From assembly GCA_963841635.1 (NCBI GenBank), contig CAWJDO010000003.1, positions 248,001-312,000 on the forward strand: a DNA stretch of 64,000 bases. The letters are read 5' to 3'. Under the pieces are notes generated by a model. That model ran no database searches. It was not told the DNA's origin and worked only from the letters and a program-made list of their open reading frames with translations. The DNA is from DASWZN01 sp963841635. Its GTDB lineage: Bacteria; Acidobacteriota; Terriglobia; Bryobacterales; Bryobacteraceae. Position numbers and translations under genes: made by a program. Each line of letters begins with the position of its first letter. The stretch's first letter is position 1. Positions 25,081 through 34,127 of this stretch are shown piece by piece.

Positions 25081-25647
25081 TCAACGGGCCTGCGCCACGA
25101 GCCGGCTCAGCGACTCCTTGGCCCGCTTCCCGCTCTCGGAATCGGGACTGGACTGGACCAGGCGCTGCCAGTACTGGCGCGCAAGATCGGTGTTGCCTAG
25201 GTTTGCATATAGCGCACCCAGGTTATACAGCGCGTCGGCCTGATCCGGCTGCTTGTCGAGGATCTTCTTCGTCTGTTCGAGGGCGCCACCAACGTCGCCG
25301 GTCTCGAAAAGAACCTTGCCCAACTCGAGCCGCGCGTCCGCGTTATCGGGCTCTTGTTTGACGGCTTCGCGCAAGTAGCGCGCCGCGTCCTGCGGATGGC
25401 CCGATTCTTCCGAAAGCTGCGCCAGGCGGAACAGCACCGGGACGTGCCCAGGCTTGCGCTTCAGTTCCTCCGCCAACATCTTGGCTTCGTGGTCGTTCGG
25501 CACCGCGGCCGTTGCAGACGCGGCCGGTTTTGCGTTGACCGACTTACGCTTCGAGCGCGACACCGCACTCGCGCCGAGATAGAACAACAGGACGCCGACC
25601 GACCCCGCGAGCACGATTCCCAGAATGCGAGCAGACCTCTGAGTCAT
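25081..25647 (-). CDS. Membrane-anchored TPR protein
   Basis: 188 residues from the ATG at 25645-25647. One N-terminal membrane helix (about 8-30) and then TPR repeats from about residue 60: HVPVLFRLAQLSEESGHPQDAARYLREA, then ADARLELGKVLFETGDVGGALEQ, then ADALYNLGALYANLGNTDLARQYW. It resembles the TPR part of CcmI/NrfG-type cytochrome c maturation factors. Upstream of, and in the same direction as, the multiheme genes (214 bp away), so it may help heme attachment or cytochrome assembly; this is inferred from context. Confidence 0.65.
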   Translation of the reverse strand: MTQRSARILGIVLAGSVGVLLFYLGASAVSRSKRKSVNAKPAASATAAVPNDHEAKMLAEELKRKPGHVPVLFRLAQLSEESGHPQDAARYLREAVKQEPDNADARLELGKVLFETGDVGGALEQTKKILDKQPDQADALYNLGALYANLGNTDLARQYWQRLVQSSPDSESGKRAKESLSRLVAQAR

Positions 25648-26095
25648 AGTTGAGTGTACGGCCCAAGTTTTGGGCAACAAGTCAGCAGGTTAGATTCCAA
25701 ACCCCGCGCCGGGATCGGGGTCCAATGCCAGTGAAGGGAGACGCTGGCGAGACTCCGCCAGTGGCAGCGGCGCTGCTCCGGCGTGTCGCGCCCTGGAACC
25801 AGCGCGATGGCTAGCATCGGTGCCCCCTGCCAGACTCTCATATCCCATCGGCGAACGCTGACCGTCCTAACGTCGTAGATGCCGGCCTCGAAAAGGGCGA
25901 TGCATCGAATTCCGGACCTGGCCAGAAGATCCGGTGGCGCCGGCCCGTCGCCGCCGCGTAGGGGAGACAGCCCCATCGAGAACCGTGGCCTGGGCAAGGT
26001 AGCTGCCCACTCTTTGCGCAGCTGCAACGACACGCGGGACGTCCAGTGGCACGCTGGTCAGTGAGGTTTCCCTCGGCCTTGGGATACGTGTAACT
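25648..26095. other. 448-bp intergenic region, no convincing gene
   Basis: Divergent spacer between the TPR gene (minus) and the lytic transglycosylase gene (plus). Two overlapping minus-strand open frames cover it, but neither has a recognisable domain. They share the same DNA in different frames and lack a good ribosome-binding site. It could hold a decayed gene, and must hold the promoters of the flanking genes. Confidence 0.4.
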
Positions 26096-26803
26096 ATGTC
26101 CAAGCCTTCTACACTCTTTGTCCTTGCCGTGTCACTCGCCTCGGTCACGCGCGCCGCGGACAGTGGGCCAAGGACAGAAGCGTGCCAGATCGCCCTGCTG
26201 CGCAACGGTTTCACGATTCAATATGCGCGGAGCGAGGTTGCGGGCCAAACCACGCGACTGTGGCTCTGCGCCGACACGGGCTCCGGCTACATAGAAGTCG
26301 GCAGCGGCGAGATCGTTGCCCACGAAGCGATACCCAACGCGGCTCCGCCCACGCCTCCGCAGACCGGTCCGCCGAAGACAACGGCACGGGATCCGCTCGA
26401 GAAACTAATTGCCGGCGCAGCCTGGCGACAGGGGCTCGATCCGGATTTCGTTGCCAGCGTGGTGAAAGCCGAGAGTGGCTTCATTCCGACCGCCACCTCG
26501 CCCAAGGGCGCTCAAGGGCTCATGCAGCTGATGCCGCATACGGCAGCTGCGCTGGGCGTGACGGACGTGCTCGACCCCGCTTCGAACCTGGAGGGGGGAA
26601 CCAGATACCTGCGCCAATTGCTGGACCGCTATGACGGCGACGCAGTGAAGGCGCTGGCAGCCTACAATGCGGGCCCGCAGCGCGTGGCGGAGTTCGGTGG
26701 GATTCCTCCCTTCCCAGAGACTTATGCTTACGTCGCGCGGATCATCCAGGATTACAACCGCAAGAAGCTCGAGAAATCAGCCCCGGCGCCCACCGGCAAG
26801 TAG
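26096..26803 (+). CDS. Soluble lytic transglycosylase (SLT domain)
   Basis: 235 residues. Signal peptide about 1-20. An N-terminal beta segment (residues 30-75) precedes a Pro/Thr-rich linker (80-100) and the lysozyme-like SLT domain: catalytic Glu in VVKAESGFIPTA, then SPKGAQGLMQLMPHTA, NLEGGTRYLRQLL and ALAAYNAGPQRV. It cleaves peptidoglycan glycan strands in the periplasm. The end of the gene forms the first unit of a tandem repeat (26791-27060). Confidence 0.9.
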   Translation: MSKPSTLFVLAVSLASVTRAADSGPRTEACQIALLRNGFTIQYARSEVAGQTTRLWLCADTGSGYIEVGSGEIVAHEAIPNAAPPTPPQTGPPKTTARDPLEKLIAGAAWRQGLDPDFVASVVKAESGFIPTATSPKGAQGLMQLMPHTAAALGVTDVLDPASNLEGGTRYLRQLLDRYDGDAVKALAAYNAGPQRVAEFGGIPPFPETYAYVARIIQDYNRKKLEKSAPAPTGK

Positions 26804-27060
26804 GGCGAGAGGGGTTCGAGCAGCGTAGTGCGGGTTGGGTGCGGCTTCAATCGGCAGGTTGCGGGCGAGAGCGGTTCGAGCAACGTAGTGCGGGTCGGGT
26901 GCGGCGTTCACCGGCAGGTAGGGGCGAGAGCGGTTCGAGCAACTCGGTTTGGCGGAGCGCTCACCGGCAGGTAGGGGCGAGAGCGGTTCGAGCAACTCGG
27001 TTGGGTGCGGCGTCGATCGGCAAGTTGCGGGCCGAGCGGTCGAGCAACTCAATGCGGGTT
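26791..27060 (+). repeat. Imperfect tandem repeat, five units of about 53-60 bp
   Basis: Units start with CGGCARGTWG/CGGCAGGTT at 26794, 26852, 26912, 26965 and 27018, each followed by GGGCGAGAGCGGTTCGAGCA. The first unit includes the last codons and stop of the lytic transglycosylase, and the last touches the stop of the STN-domain gene (27049), so copies may have spread from the gene end. No coding sense. Confidence 0.8.
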
Positions 27061-27894
27061 GGGCGCCATCGTCTGGGGCGACGCCTGGTGGTCCTGCTGG
27101 TTCAGTTGGATCCTCTGCTGGTACATCTGCTGTAACGTCTGGGTGACGGCCTGGGAGTCAAGTGACGCAGGAACTTGTTGCGGGGCAATCTTTGCACCAT
27201 TGAGCAGCCCAGGCTGCTGCGATGGCAACGGTGGCCTGGATGGCCCAGGGTCCGCTGGCGGAGCCTCGGCGGCATCAGGCTCCGTTGGAGTTGCCGCGCT
27301 CGGCTCCACGCCTACGTTCTCCGGCTGGGGACTGTCTTCGGGCGGCTGCGTTTCCTCCTGTTGGGAGGGCTGCCGCATTCCGCGCCTCGCGAACGGACTG
27401 CGGACTGCGGCGCGCGCCACTTCCTCGGCCTTGGCGCCTTTCTTCTCCCGCACCATTACCAGGACGCTCTGCACTTTCGCGGGATCGGTGTCGGAAGCCT
27501 GAATCAAATAGTCGACATTGGAGTCACTCAGCAGCGACGCAAGCACCTCGCGGGCCGGGCCCGGTCCCAATTGAACCACAGCCATCCGCGCGGTGTTCGC
27601 CGCGGGAGGAACATCGATCTTCATGCCCGTGAGCGCGGCCACCTTCGTCAGGATGTCCGCCAGCGTGGAGCCGACGGCATCGATCTTGAGCTGTCCGCCT
27701 TTGTAAGAGATCGTCGGAGGAGCGGGAGGAGCGTCTGGCGCGGCCGATTCCGCGACCGTGGCCGGGGCCGGTTCCTGAGCACCGGCCGTGGCGCAGAGGA
27801 GAAGCGCCACAGCGCAGCCCGCGGCCCCTATGCCCAGCCGATAGAACCCGGGCCTCGCCATCGCGCCGCCGTTGTCAGCTCTGTCCTTTGGCAT
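27049..27894 (-). CDS. Exported STN/secretin-N-domain protein with Pro/Gln-rich tail
   Basis: 281 residues. Signal peptide follows an N-terminal Arg/Asp stretch (GCAVALLLCATAGAQ); MARPG at residue 12 is an alternative start. Residues about 60-150 form an STN-like domain (GSTLADILTKVAALTGMKID, then LGPGPAREVLASLLSDSNVDY), as found at the N-terminus of secretins and TonB receptors. The rest is low complexity, Pro/Glu/Gln-rich. No secretin pore domain. It starts 6 bp after cusA, so it shares that transcript. Role unknown. Confidence 0.6.
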   Translation of the reverse strand: MPKDRADNGGAMARPGFYRLGIGAAGCAVALLLCATAGAQEPAPATVAESAAPDAPPAPPTISYKGGQLKIDAVGSTLADILTKVAALTGMKIDVPPAANTARMAVVQLGPGPAREVLASLLSDSNVDYLIQASDTDPAKVQSVLVMVREKKGAKAEEVARAAVRSPFARRGMRQPSQQEETQPPEDSPQPENVGVEPSAATPTEPDAAEAPPADPGPSRPPLPSQQPGLLNGAKIAPQQVPASLDSQAVTQTLQQMYQQRIQLNQQDHQASPQTMAPNPH

Positions 27895-27900
27895 GTTCGT

Positions 27901-30900
27901 TCACCTCTCGATCGACCCTGCCGGCACCGCGTCCGGCTGCAACTGCAACGACTGAAGACCGCTGGCCGCCTTCACACTCTTCGGATAGGAGCGCCCCCTC
28001 CAGACCAGGTAGATCGCCGGATACACCAGCAACTCGAGGAGGAAGGAAGTGAAAATGCCGCCGACCATGGGCGCGGCGATCCGCTTCATGACGTCGGAAC
28101 CGGCGCCGGTCGCCCACATGATGGGAAACAGGCCGATGCAGGTGGTGGCAAACGTCATGAACTTCGGCCGCAGGCGCTTCGCGGCGCCGTTCACGATGGC
28201 TTCGTGCAGGTCGGCGAGCGTCTTGCAGGCGGCCGTCGCGCTTGGCGTCCGTCATAGGCCAGGTCCAGGTAGAGCAGCATGAAGACGCCGGTCTCGGCAT
28301 CGATCCCCAGCAGGGCAATCAACCCCACCCACACGGCGACGCTCATGTTGTAGCCGGCCGCGTACAGAAACCAGATCGCGCCCACGGCGGAAAAAGGCAC
28401 GGCCAGCAAAACGATAGCCGTCTTGGCAGCCGACCCGGTGTTGATGTACAGAAGCAGACACACCAGGAGAAGCGTGACCGGCACCACCAGCTTCAGCCGC
28501 TCCTTCACGCGCTGCATGGCCTCATACTGGCCACTCCAGGCGACCGAGTAGCCGGCGGGCAATTTCAAGCGGTCGCGCAGCAACTGATTCGCGTCGTTGA
28601 TGTAGCTTTCCGGATCGCGGCCGACGATGTCCACGTAAACGTATCCCGTCGAGCAGGCCGTTCTCGTTGCGGATCATGGCCGGTCCGGTGGCGATGCCGA
28701 TCTTCGCCAGATCGCTCAGGGGCACTTCTTTCTGGCCACCCGCCGGGACCGGAATGCGGCCGAGCGATGCGAGGTCGCTGCGGAAATCGCGCAGGTACCG
28801 AACGTTCACCTGATAACGCTCCGGACCCTGCACGACCGTGCTCACGTTGTCGCCGCCAATCGCATTCTCAACCACTCTCTGCGCGTCTTCGACGCTGACA
28901 CCGTAGCGCGCCAGTTGCTCGCGGTCCCATTGCAGATCGAGGAAGTAGCCCTCTGCCGTGCGCTCCGCGAGCACCGTGCGCGTCCCCGGCGTGGTCTTCA
29001 GCAACGATTCGACTTCGGCGCCGATTTGCTGGATCTGCTGCAAGTCCGCGCCTTGAATCTTCAGCCCGACCGGAGTCCGGATGCCGGTGGTCAGCATGTC
29101 GATTCGCCCTCGGATGGGCATGGTCCACGCATTGCTAACACCGGGGAGTTTCAGCGCGGCGTTCATCTGGCCGACCAGGTCCTCGGTCGAGAGCGTATCG
29201 GGAGTGACGTGACGGAAGACGGCCTTGGCCCACTCCGGCGCCCACGAGGAATACCACGTATCCACGTGCCGCCACGCCGAGCGTGGCTTCAGGACGATTA
29301 CCGTTTCGAGCATCGAGAGGGGAGCGGGATCGGTGGCCGTCTCCGCGCGCCCCGCTTTGCCAAGCACACTGGTCCACTTCCGGAAATTGCCGTATAACGC
29401 GGTCGCTGACCTGGAGCAACTGCTCCGCCTGACGGATGGAAATGCCCGGCAGAGTCGTGGGCATGTACATGATCGAGCCCTCGTCGAGCGGGGGCATGGC
29501 CTCCGAGCCCAGGTGCGTGAACACGGGTATGGTGACGAGCACCACGGCCACCGCCGCGCCGATGACCAGCCATTTCCAGCGCAGCGTCCATCGGACTACC
29601 GGCTCGTACACACCGATCAGCCGCCGGCTGATGGGATGGCGGTCTTCGGACTTCACCTGGCCGACCAGGACGGCATTCGCAAGCCGGCAGAGCCATCGCG
29701 GCCGGAAGTCGAAGCGCTCGACGCGGGTCAGCAGAAGACGCAACGCGGGATCCAGCGTGATCGCCAGGAGCGCGGCCACAAGCATGGTCAGCGTCTTGGT
29801 GTAAGCCAGCGGCCGGAACATCCGGCCTTCCTGATCCTGGAGCGTCAGCACCGGGAGGAAGGAGACGGCGATCACCAGCAGGGAGAAGAAAGTCGGCCCA
29901 GCAACTTCCTTGATCGCGGAAATCACGACCGGGCGGCAGTCGCCGACGCTGCCCGCCTTCTGCCACTGGTCGAGTTTCTTGTGAGTCTGCTCGACCACCA
30001 CGATCGAAGCGTCCACCAGTTCGCTGAACGCGATGGCCACTCCGGCCAGCGACATGATGTTCGCGCTGATGCCCATCATGTGGAACGGGATGAAGGCCAG
30101 CAACACCGCGATCGGCATGGTCGCGATGGGGATGGCCGCACTGGGGAAGTGCCACAGGAATACCAGAATGATCAGCACGACGGTGATCACCACCTCGAGG
30201 ATGGTGGTCTTCACGGTGCCGATGGTGTTGTGGATGAGTTCCGAGCGGTCGTAGACGGGAACGAGTTTGACGCCGGCCGGGAATCCGGGCTCTACCTCTT
30301 TGATCTTGGCCTTGACCCGGTCGATCACGTCCAGCGCGTTCTGCGCCGTTGCGCATGACGACGATGCCGGAGACCACTTCGCCCGTGCCATCCAGGTCCG
30401 CAAGACCGCGCCGCAGGTCGGGCCCCAGCACCACCTGGCCGACGTCCTTGATGCGGATCTGCGAGCCGGTGTCGGTAACGCTTAGCGGGATGTTTTCGAA
30501 ATCCTCGAGCGATGCGCGCATAGCCGCGGCCGCGAACCATGTACTCGGTGCCGCCGAATTCAAGCAGCCGCCCGCTGGATTCGTTGTTGCCGCCGCGCAC
30601 CGCCTCGACCACGCGGCTCACCGGGATGCCGTAGGCCCGCAGCCGGTTCGGATCGAGGTTCACCTGGTACTGGCGGGTGTAGCCGCCGATGGGCGCGACC
30701 TCGGCCACGCCGGGCACCGAGCGCAGGTAATAGCGCAAATACCAGTCCTGATACGAGCGCAGATCGGCGAGGCTGTGCTTGCCGGATGTGTCCACCAGCG
30801 CGTACTGATAGATCCACCCCAAAGCCGTGGCATCGGGGCCGAGTTCGGTCTTCACCCCTTCGGGCAGTCGCGGAAGGACGCTGGAGAGATACTCCATGAT

Positions 30901-31228
30901 TCGCGAGCGCGCCCAGTACAGATCGGTTCCGTCCTCAAAGACGACGTAGACGTAGGAGTAGCCGAAATCGGAGAAGCCGCGCACCGTTTTCACGCGCGGC
31001 GCGCCCAGCATGGCGGTGACGATCGGGTAGGTGACCTGATCCTCGACGATGTCCGGACTGCGGTCCCAGTGCGAATAAGATGATGACTTGTGTGTCGCTC
31101 AGGTCGGGCGTGGCATCCAGCGGCAGCGATTGACCATGGCCCACCAGCCGCGCGATGCAAGCAACGGCGATCACGGCCAGGACGGCGAGCTTGTGCTCGA
31201 CGGAGAAGTCGATGATGCGGTTAATCAT
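27901..31228 (-). pseudogene. cusA: CusA-type heavy-metal RND efflux pump, multiply frameshifted
   Basis: Clear CusA/HME-RND sequence runs from MINRIIDFSVEHKLAVLAV (ATG 31226-31228) to the C-terminus at 27901, but it switches frame at least six times. The breaks are near 31010, 30520, 30350, 29380, 28650 and 28240. Typical family blocks are all there: DLRSYQDWYLRYYLRSVPGVAEV, IAFSELVDASIVVVEQTHKKL, GSEAMPPLDEGSIMYMPTTL and FTSFLLELLVYPAIYL. Between breaks the sequence is well conserved, with no in-frame stops inside the correct frame. Either the gene died very recently or the assembly has local indel errors. It would pump Cu/Ag or similar ions with the upstream CusB-like protein. Confidence 0.85.
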
Positions 31229-32734
31229 CGTCGTGAACTCCCGGGCGCCTGCTGGCTGAGCCGGCGGGGTCGTTCTCGAAACGTCTTCTTGCACTGTCGC
31301 GGAGCAGAAGTAGTAGGTGGTACCGCGATAGGCGAGCGTGTTGCCCGGAAGCCGTCGCCTTGCCCGGATCCACCGGCATGCCGCAGTTCGGATCCTTCAC
31401 CGTCTTTGCCGCTGGCCACGCTGCTGGGCCATGCCGCATAGGCTTGTCCGCGGCGTGCGCAGGAGCCGGACGACGGAGCTTTCAACCGGCTCTCCGAATC
31501 GACCAGAAACGTGGCCGCAACAACGACGCGCTCGCCGGGCTGAACCCCGTGCCGGATCTCGACCCGCTCGCCGAAACGCCATCCGGTTTCGACCTCGCGC
31601 GGCTCGAAGACGCCTTCGCCGCGCTCGACGTAAACACGGGCGCGCGCTCCGGAATCGACTAGCGCGTCCAGCGGCACCGTGACCGCGGGCGGCAGGCGGA
31701 CCGGCAACTCGACATCAACCAGCATTTCGGGCCGCAAGAGGAAGTCCGGATTGTCGACTTCGAGGCGGAGCTTGACGGTCCCGCCGCCGGTCTCGGATTG
31801 CGGCAGGCTGTCGGTAATGCGCGCGGAGCAGCTGGCGTCCTTGCTCGCGCAAGGTGATCCAGCGCCGTGGCGCCCGGGCGCAGATAGGGCGCCTCCTGTT
31901 CGTAAACTTCGGCGATCACCCACACCTTGCTCAGATCCGCGATGCGGTAGAACTCCACGCTGCGATCGAAGTGCTGTCCTGGCGAAATGTTCTCTGGCGA
32001 GGATGAACCCGTCCGCTGGCGCGAACACGTCGATACTGTCCGGAAGCTGGCGGGTATCGGCGATCTGCTTGATCTGGACGTCGCTCATGCCCAGGTTGCG
32101 CAGGCGATCGGAATAGCCCTGAAGACTGCTTACGCCCTGCCTGTTCACCGTGCCGGGAAATGGAATGGTCCGATTCCCATCGCCGCCGGTGGAACCCGGC
32201 ACGCGCTCGCTGGCGGCCAGGAAGCCGGAGGCCACAGCCAGGAAGTCGGGCGAATAGTAGCTCGCCAGCTTCTGGTCCTTCTTGACCTCGGTTCCCACGG
32301 AATCGTCGTAGGTTTCTCGAATGAATCCGTCCACGCCGGAGTTGACCCTGTACACTCGCGTGTCCTCCGGAGCCACACGGCCCACGACGCTAATGAGGCG
32401 CGTGGCACCGCTTTTCTCGACCGCGGCGACCCGTATCCCCAACAGTCGTTGGGTAGCGACCGTCGATGCCGACCGCTCCCACGGGCAATTGCGCCAGGGG
32501 CGAAGATGGCGCTCCGCTCGCGGCGCCGTCGGCATAGACCGGCTCAAGCTGCATGCCGCAATCGGGGGCGATGCCGGGCTTGTCGGATTTGTAGGAGGGA
32601 TGCATGGGGTCGACGTAGTAGAGCACACGCCGCCCGGCCTGACTGCCGATCTGCGATTGGGCATAGCGCCGGCCGAGTCCGTAAGACGCGGCCATTGCCG
32701 CAACCACCACCACCGCGAGAATTATCCGCCGCAT
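31221..32734 (-). pseudogene. cusB: CusB-type periplasmic adaptor fused to a YHS domain, multiply frameshifted
   Basis: Starts MRRIILAVVVVAAMAASYG (ATG 32732-32734). It has the heavy-metal-binding block VLYYVDPMHPSYKSDKPGIAPDCGM, adaptor segments (VNSGVDGFIRETYDDSVG, VFAPADGFILAR, VWVIAEVYEQEAPYL, VDVELPVRLPPAVTVPLDAL, FLVDSESRL), then a C-terminal YHS domain (KDPNCGMPVDPGKAT, YRGTTYYFCSA, stop 31221). I find frame changes near 32455, 31995, 31880, 31830 and two or more in the YHS part, where GTTTCG has one T more than the conserved frame allows. A CusB-YHS fusion suggests the adaptor binds metal at both ends. Stop and cusA start overlap by 8 bp. Confidence 0.8.
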
Positions 32735-32862
32735 CTGGCTTGCCCCCTCTTGTCCCGGATCAAAACCAAGCGCTGGTTAAAGGTATTTCAGGCCTTCTCC
32801 CATTGGATGACGGCGACAGCCGCACGGGTTCGGCGTCGTGGAGAATCCGTACCATTCGCGCG

Positions 32863-32896
32863 TATGACTCAATCCAATGTATGACCCAATCCAATC
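32863..32896. promoter_or_regulatory. Tandem 17-bp direct repeat upstream of cusB
   Basis: TATGACTCAATCCAATG (32863-32879) is followed directly by TATGACCCAATCCAATC (32880-32896), with two mismatches. It sits 129 bp before cusB and 119 bp after the Crp/Fnr-family gene, between genes read in the same direction. A protein-binding site for the cus operon is plausible. Confidence 0.35.
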
Positions 32897-32966
32897 ATGG
32901 ACGCGCCGGAAAGGATGTGTCTTTGCGCCCGCGCAAATCCGGCAGGCCGACGCTGGAAAACCCGGC

Positions 32967-32998
32967 GGTCCAGTTGCTCACGCTCGTGGTTCGGTGCT
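32967..32998 (+). repeat. Interspersed GC-rich intergenic repeat, copy 2 (diverged)
   Basis: GGTCCAGTTGCTCACGCTCG then TGGTTCGGTGC, a diverged copy of the repeat family described at 38717-38820. It lies just after the end of the Crp/Fnr-family gene. Confidence 0.5.
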
Positions 32999-33014
32999 GC
33001 CGCCTGCACGGCCT

Positions 33015-33809
33015 TTAGCTCTCTTCGGATACCGCGCGCAGCGACTCGATGTCGCAAATCGTAACGGCCTCACGGCGAGGCCGTACCATCCCTCGCGCCT
33101 CCCAGGCCGAGAGCAGCCGGCTGATCGTGAACAACGTCGTGCCGGTCATCTGCGCCAGTTCTTCGCGCGAAAGGCCGATCTCGATCACGCCATTGACCGC
33201 CAAGCCTATCTTGTCGTGCAGCCGCATGAGCTGACGGGCGACCCGGGGGCCGACTCTCTCGGTCGCCACCTCGCGGAACCGCTGTTCGAGTTCCAGCAGG
33301 TGGCCGTCGAGAATTCGAACCATGTTCTGATGCAGAACCGGAAACCGGTCCACCAGCGCCTTGAAAGTGACAGCATCCCAAACCAGGCCGCGGCACAACC
33401 GGAACGCCTCCGCCGTGGTGCGGTGCTTTCCAATGGTGAAGAGGTCACCGGCGCCAATGACGTCACCGGACGCGCCGAGCCGGAGGATGACTTCCGCCCC
33501 TCCTAGTCCAAGCTGCGTGATCTTCACGAAGCCCGAGGTTAGCAGCAGGACCTGCCGTACGGGGTCACCCTCGAAATACAGCATCTCGCCGCGGGCAAAC
33601 TCCTTGGCCCGCGCGGCGGCAGAGACGGCGGCATAGTCGCTGCCCGAAATACCGGAGAAGAGCGGAGGACGAGCCGCCGCAGCGCCAACATTGAGGTCGC
33701 CTCCATTGCGGTAAACAATGGTCGGACGGTCCGGGCCGTCAGGCCGGGAACGGAAAGAGTCATCTTGAAGACGCGGACTGTTCGCAAATCCCGCCATAGC
33801 TGTCGTCAC
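33015..33809 (-). CDS. Crp/Fnr-family transcriptional regulator
   Basis: 264 residues. An N-terminal cyclic-nucleotide-binding-like jelly roll (about 55-165) contains FARGEMLYFEGDPVRQVLLLTSGFVK and LGASGDVIGAGDLF. A long helix follows, then a winged helix-turn-helix (LSREELAQMTGTTLFTISRLLSAWEARGMV). There is no cysteine cluster of the FNR Fe-S type, and the cAMP-contact residues are not conserved enough to claim cAMP. It lies upstream of and in the same direction as the cus locus; regulation of that locus is possible but not shown. Confidence 0.82.
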   Translation of the reverse strand: MTTAMAGFANSPRLQDDSFRSRPDGPDRPTIVYRNGGDLNVGAAAARPPLFSGISGSDYAAVSAAARAKEFARGEMLYFEGDPVRQVLLLTSGFVKITQLGLGGAEVILRLGASGDVIGAGDLFTIGKHRTTAEAFRLCRGLVWDAVTFKALVDRFPVLHQNMVRILDGHLLELEQRFREVATERVGPRVARQLMRLHDKIGLAVNGVIEIGLSREELAQMTGTTLFTISRLLSAWEARGMVRPRREAVTICDIESLRAVSEES

Positions 33810-34127
33810 CTTCGTGCGGCCCGCCGCTTTATCTTCTCGACTTCGTCAAGCCGACCCCGATGCCGGACAGGTCGCGCAAGCCTCCGCACACTGGTGGCCC
33901 GGCCACATCCACCGCGGTGGCAAGGTAACGCTTGGCTTACCGAGCGTCACTCAATCCCAGTATTTTTCGGGGTCTTAACGATTTTTAACATAGGTTTCGT
34001 TGCGATGCAAGTACTTTTTTGGGGCCTGGCAACGGAAAAAAAGTACTAGTCCCACGGGACGATAGGACGCAGAAGCCGTGCACGCGACGCATGCTGGCAG
34101 AGGCCGCGATGTGCGTCGCGCGGCTCA
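33810..34127. other. 318-bp intergenic region with two perfect hairpins
   Basis: No gene. It contains an 11-bp perfect stem AGTACTTTTTT/AAAAAAGTACT (34010-34020 with 34037-34047) and a 9-bp perfect stem CGCGACGCA/TGCGTCGCG (34083-34091 with 34112-34120). The second lies just after the secretin stop and may end that transcript. The first is flanked by T- and A-rich runs and could act as a terminator on either strand. The rest serves as leader of the Crp/Fnr gene. Confidence 0.6.

Noticed and set aside
25644..26214. Two overlapping minus-strand open frames of about 115-130 codons
   Set aside because: They use the same DNA in different frames, lack known domains and ribosome sites, and one runs into the plus-strand lytic transglycosylase gene. 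I left the region as intergenic.
33950..34125. Possible cyclic-di-GMP (GEMM-type) riboswitch, because of GGCAACGG and GACGCAGAAGCC fragments
   Set aside because: The fragments do not fall in the GEMM order, the tetraloop receptor is absent, and no plus-strand gene follows.
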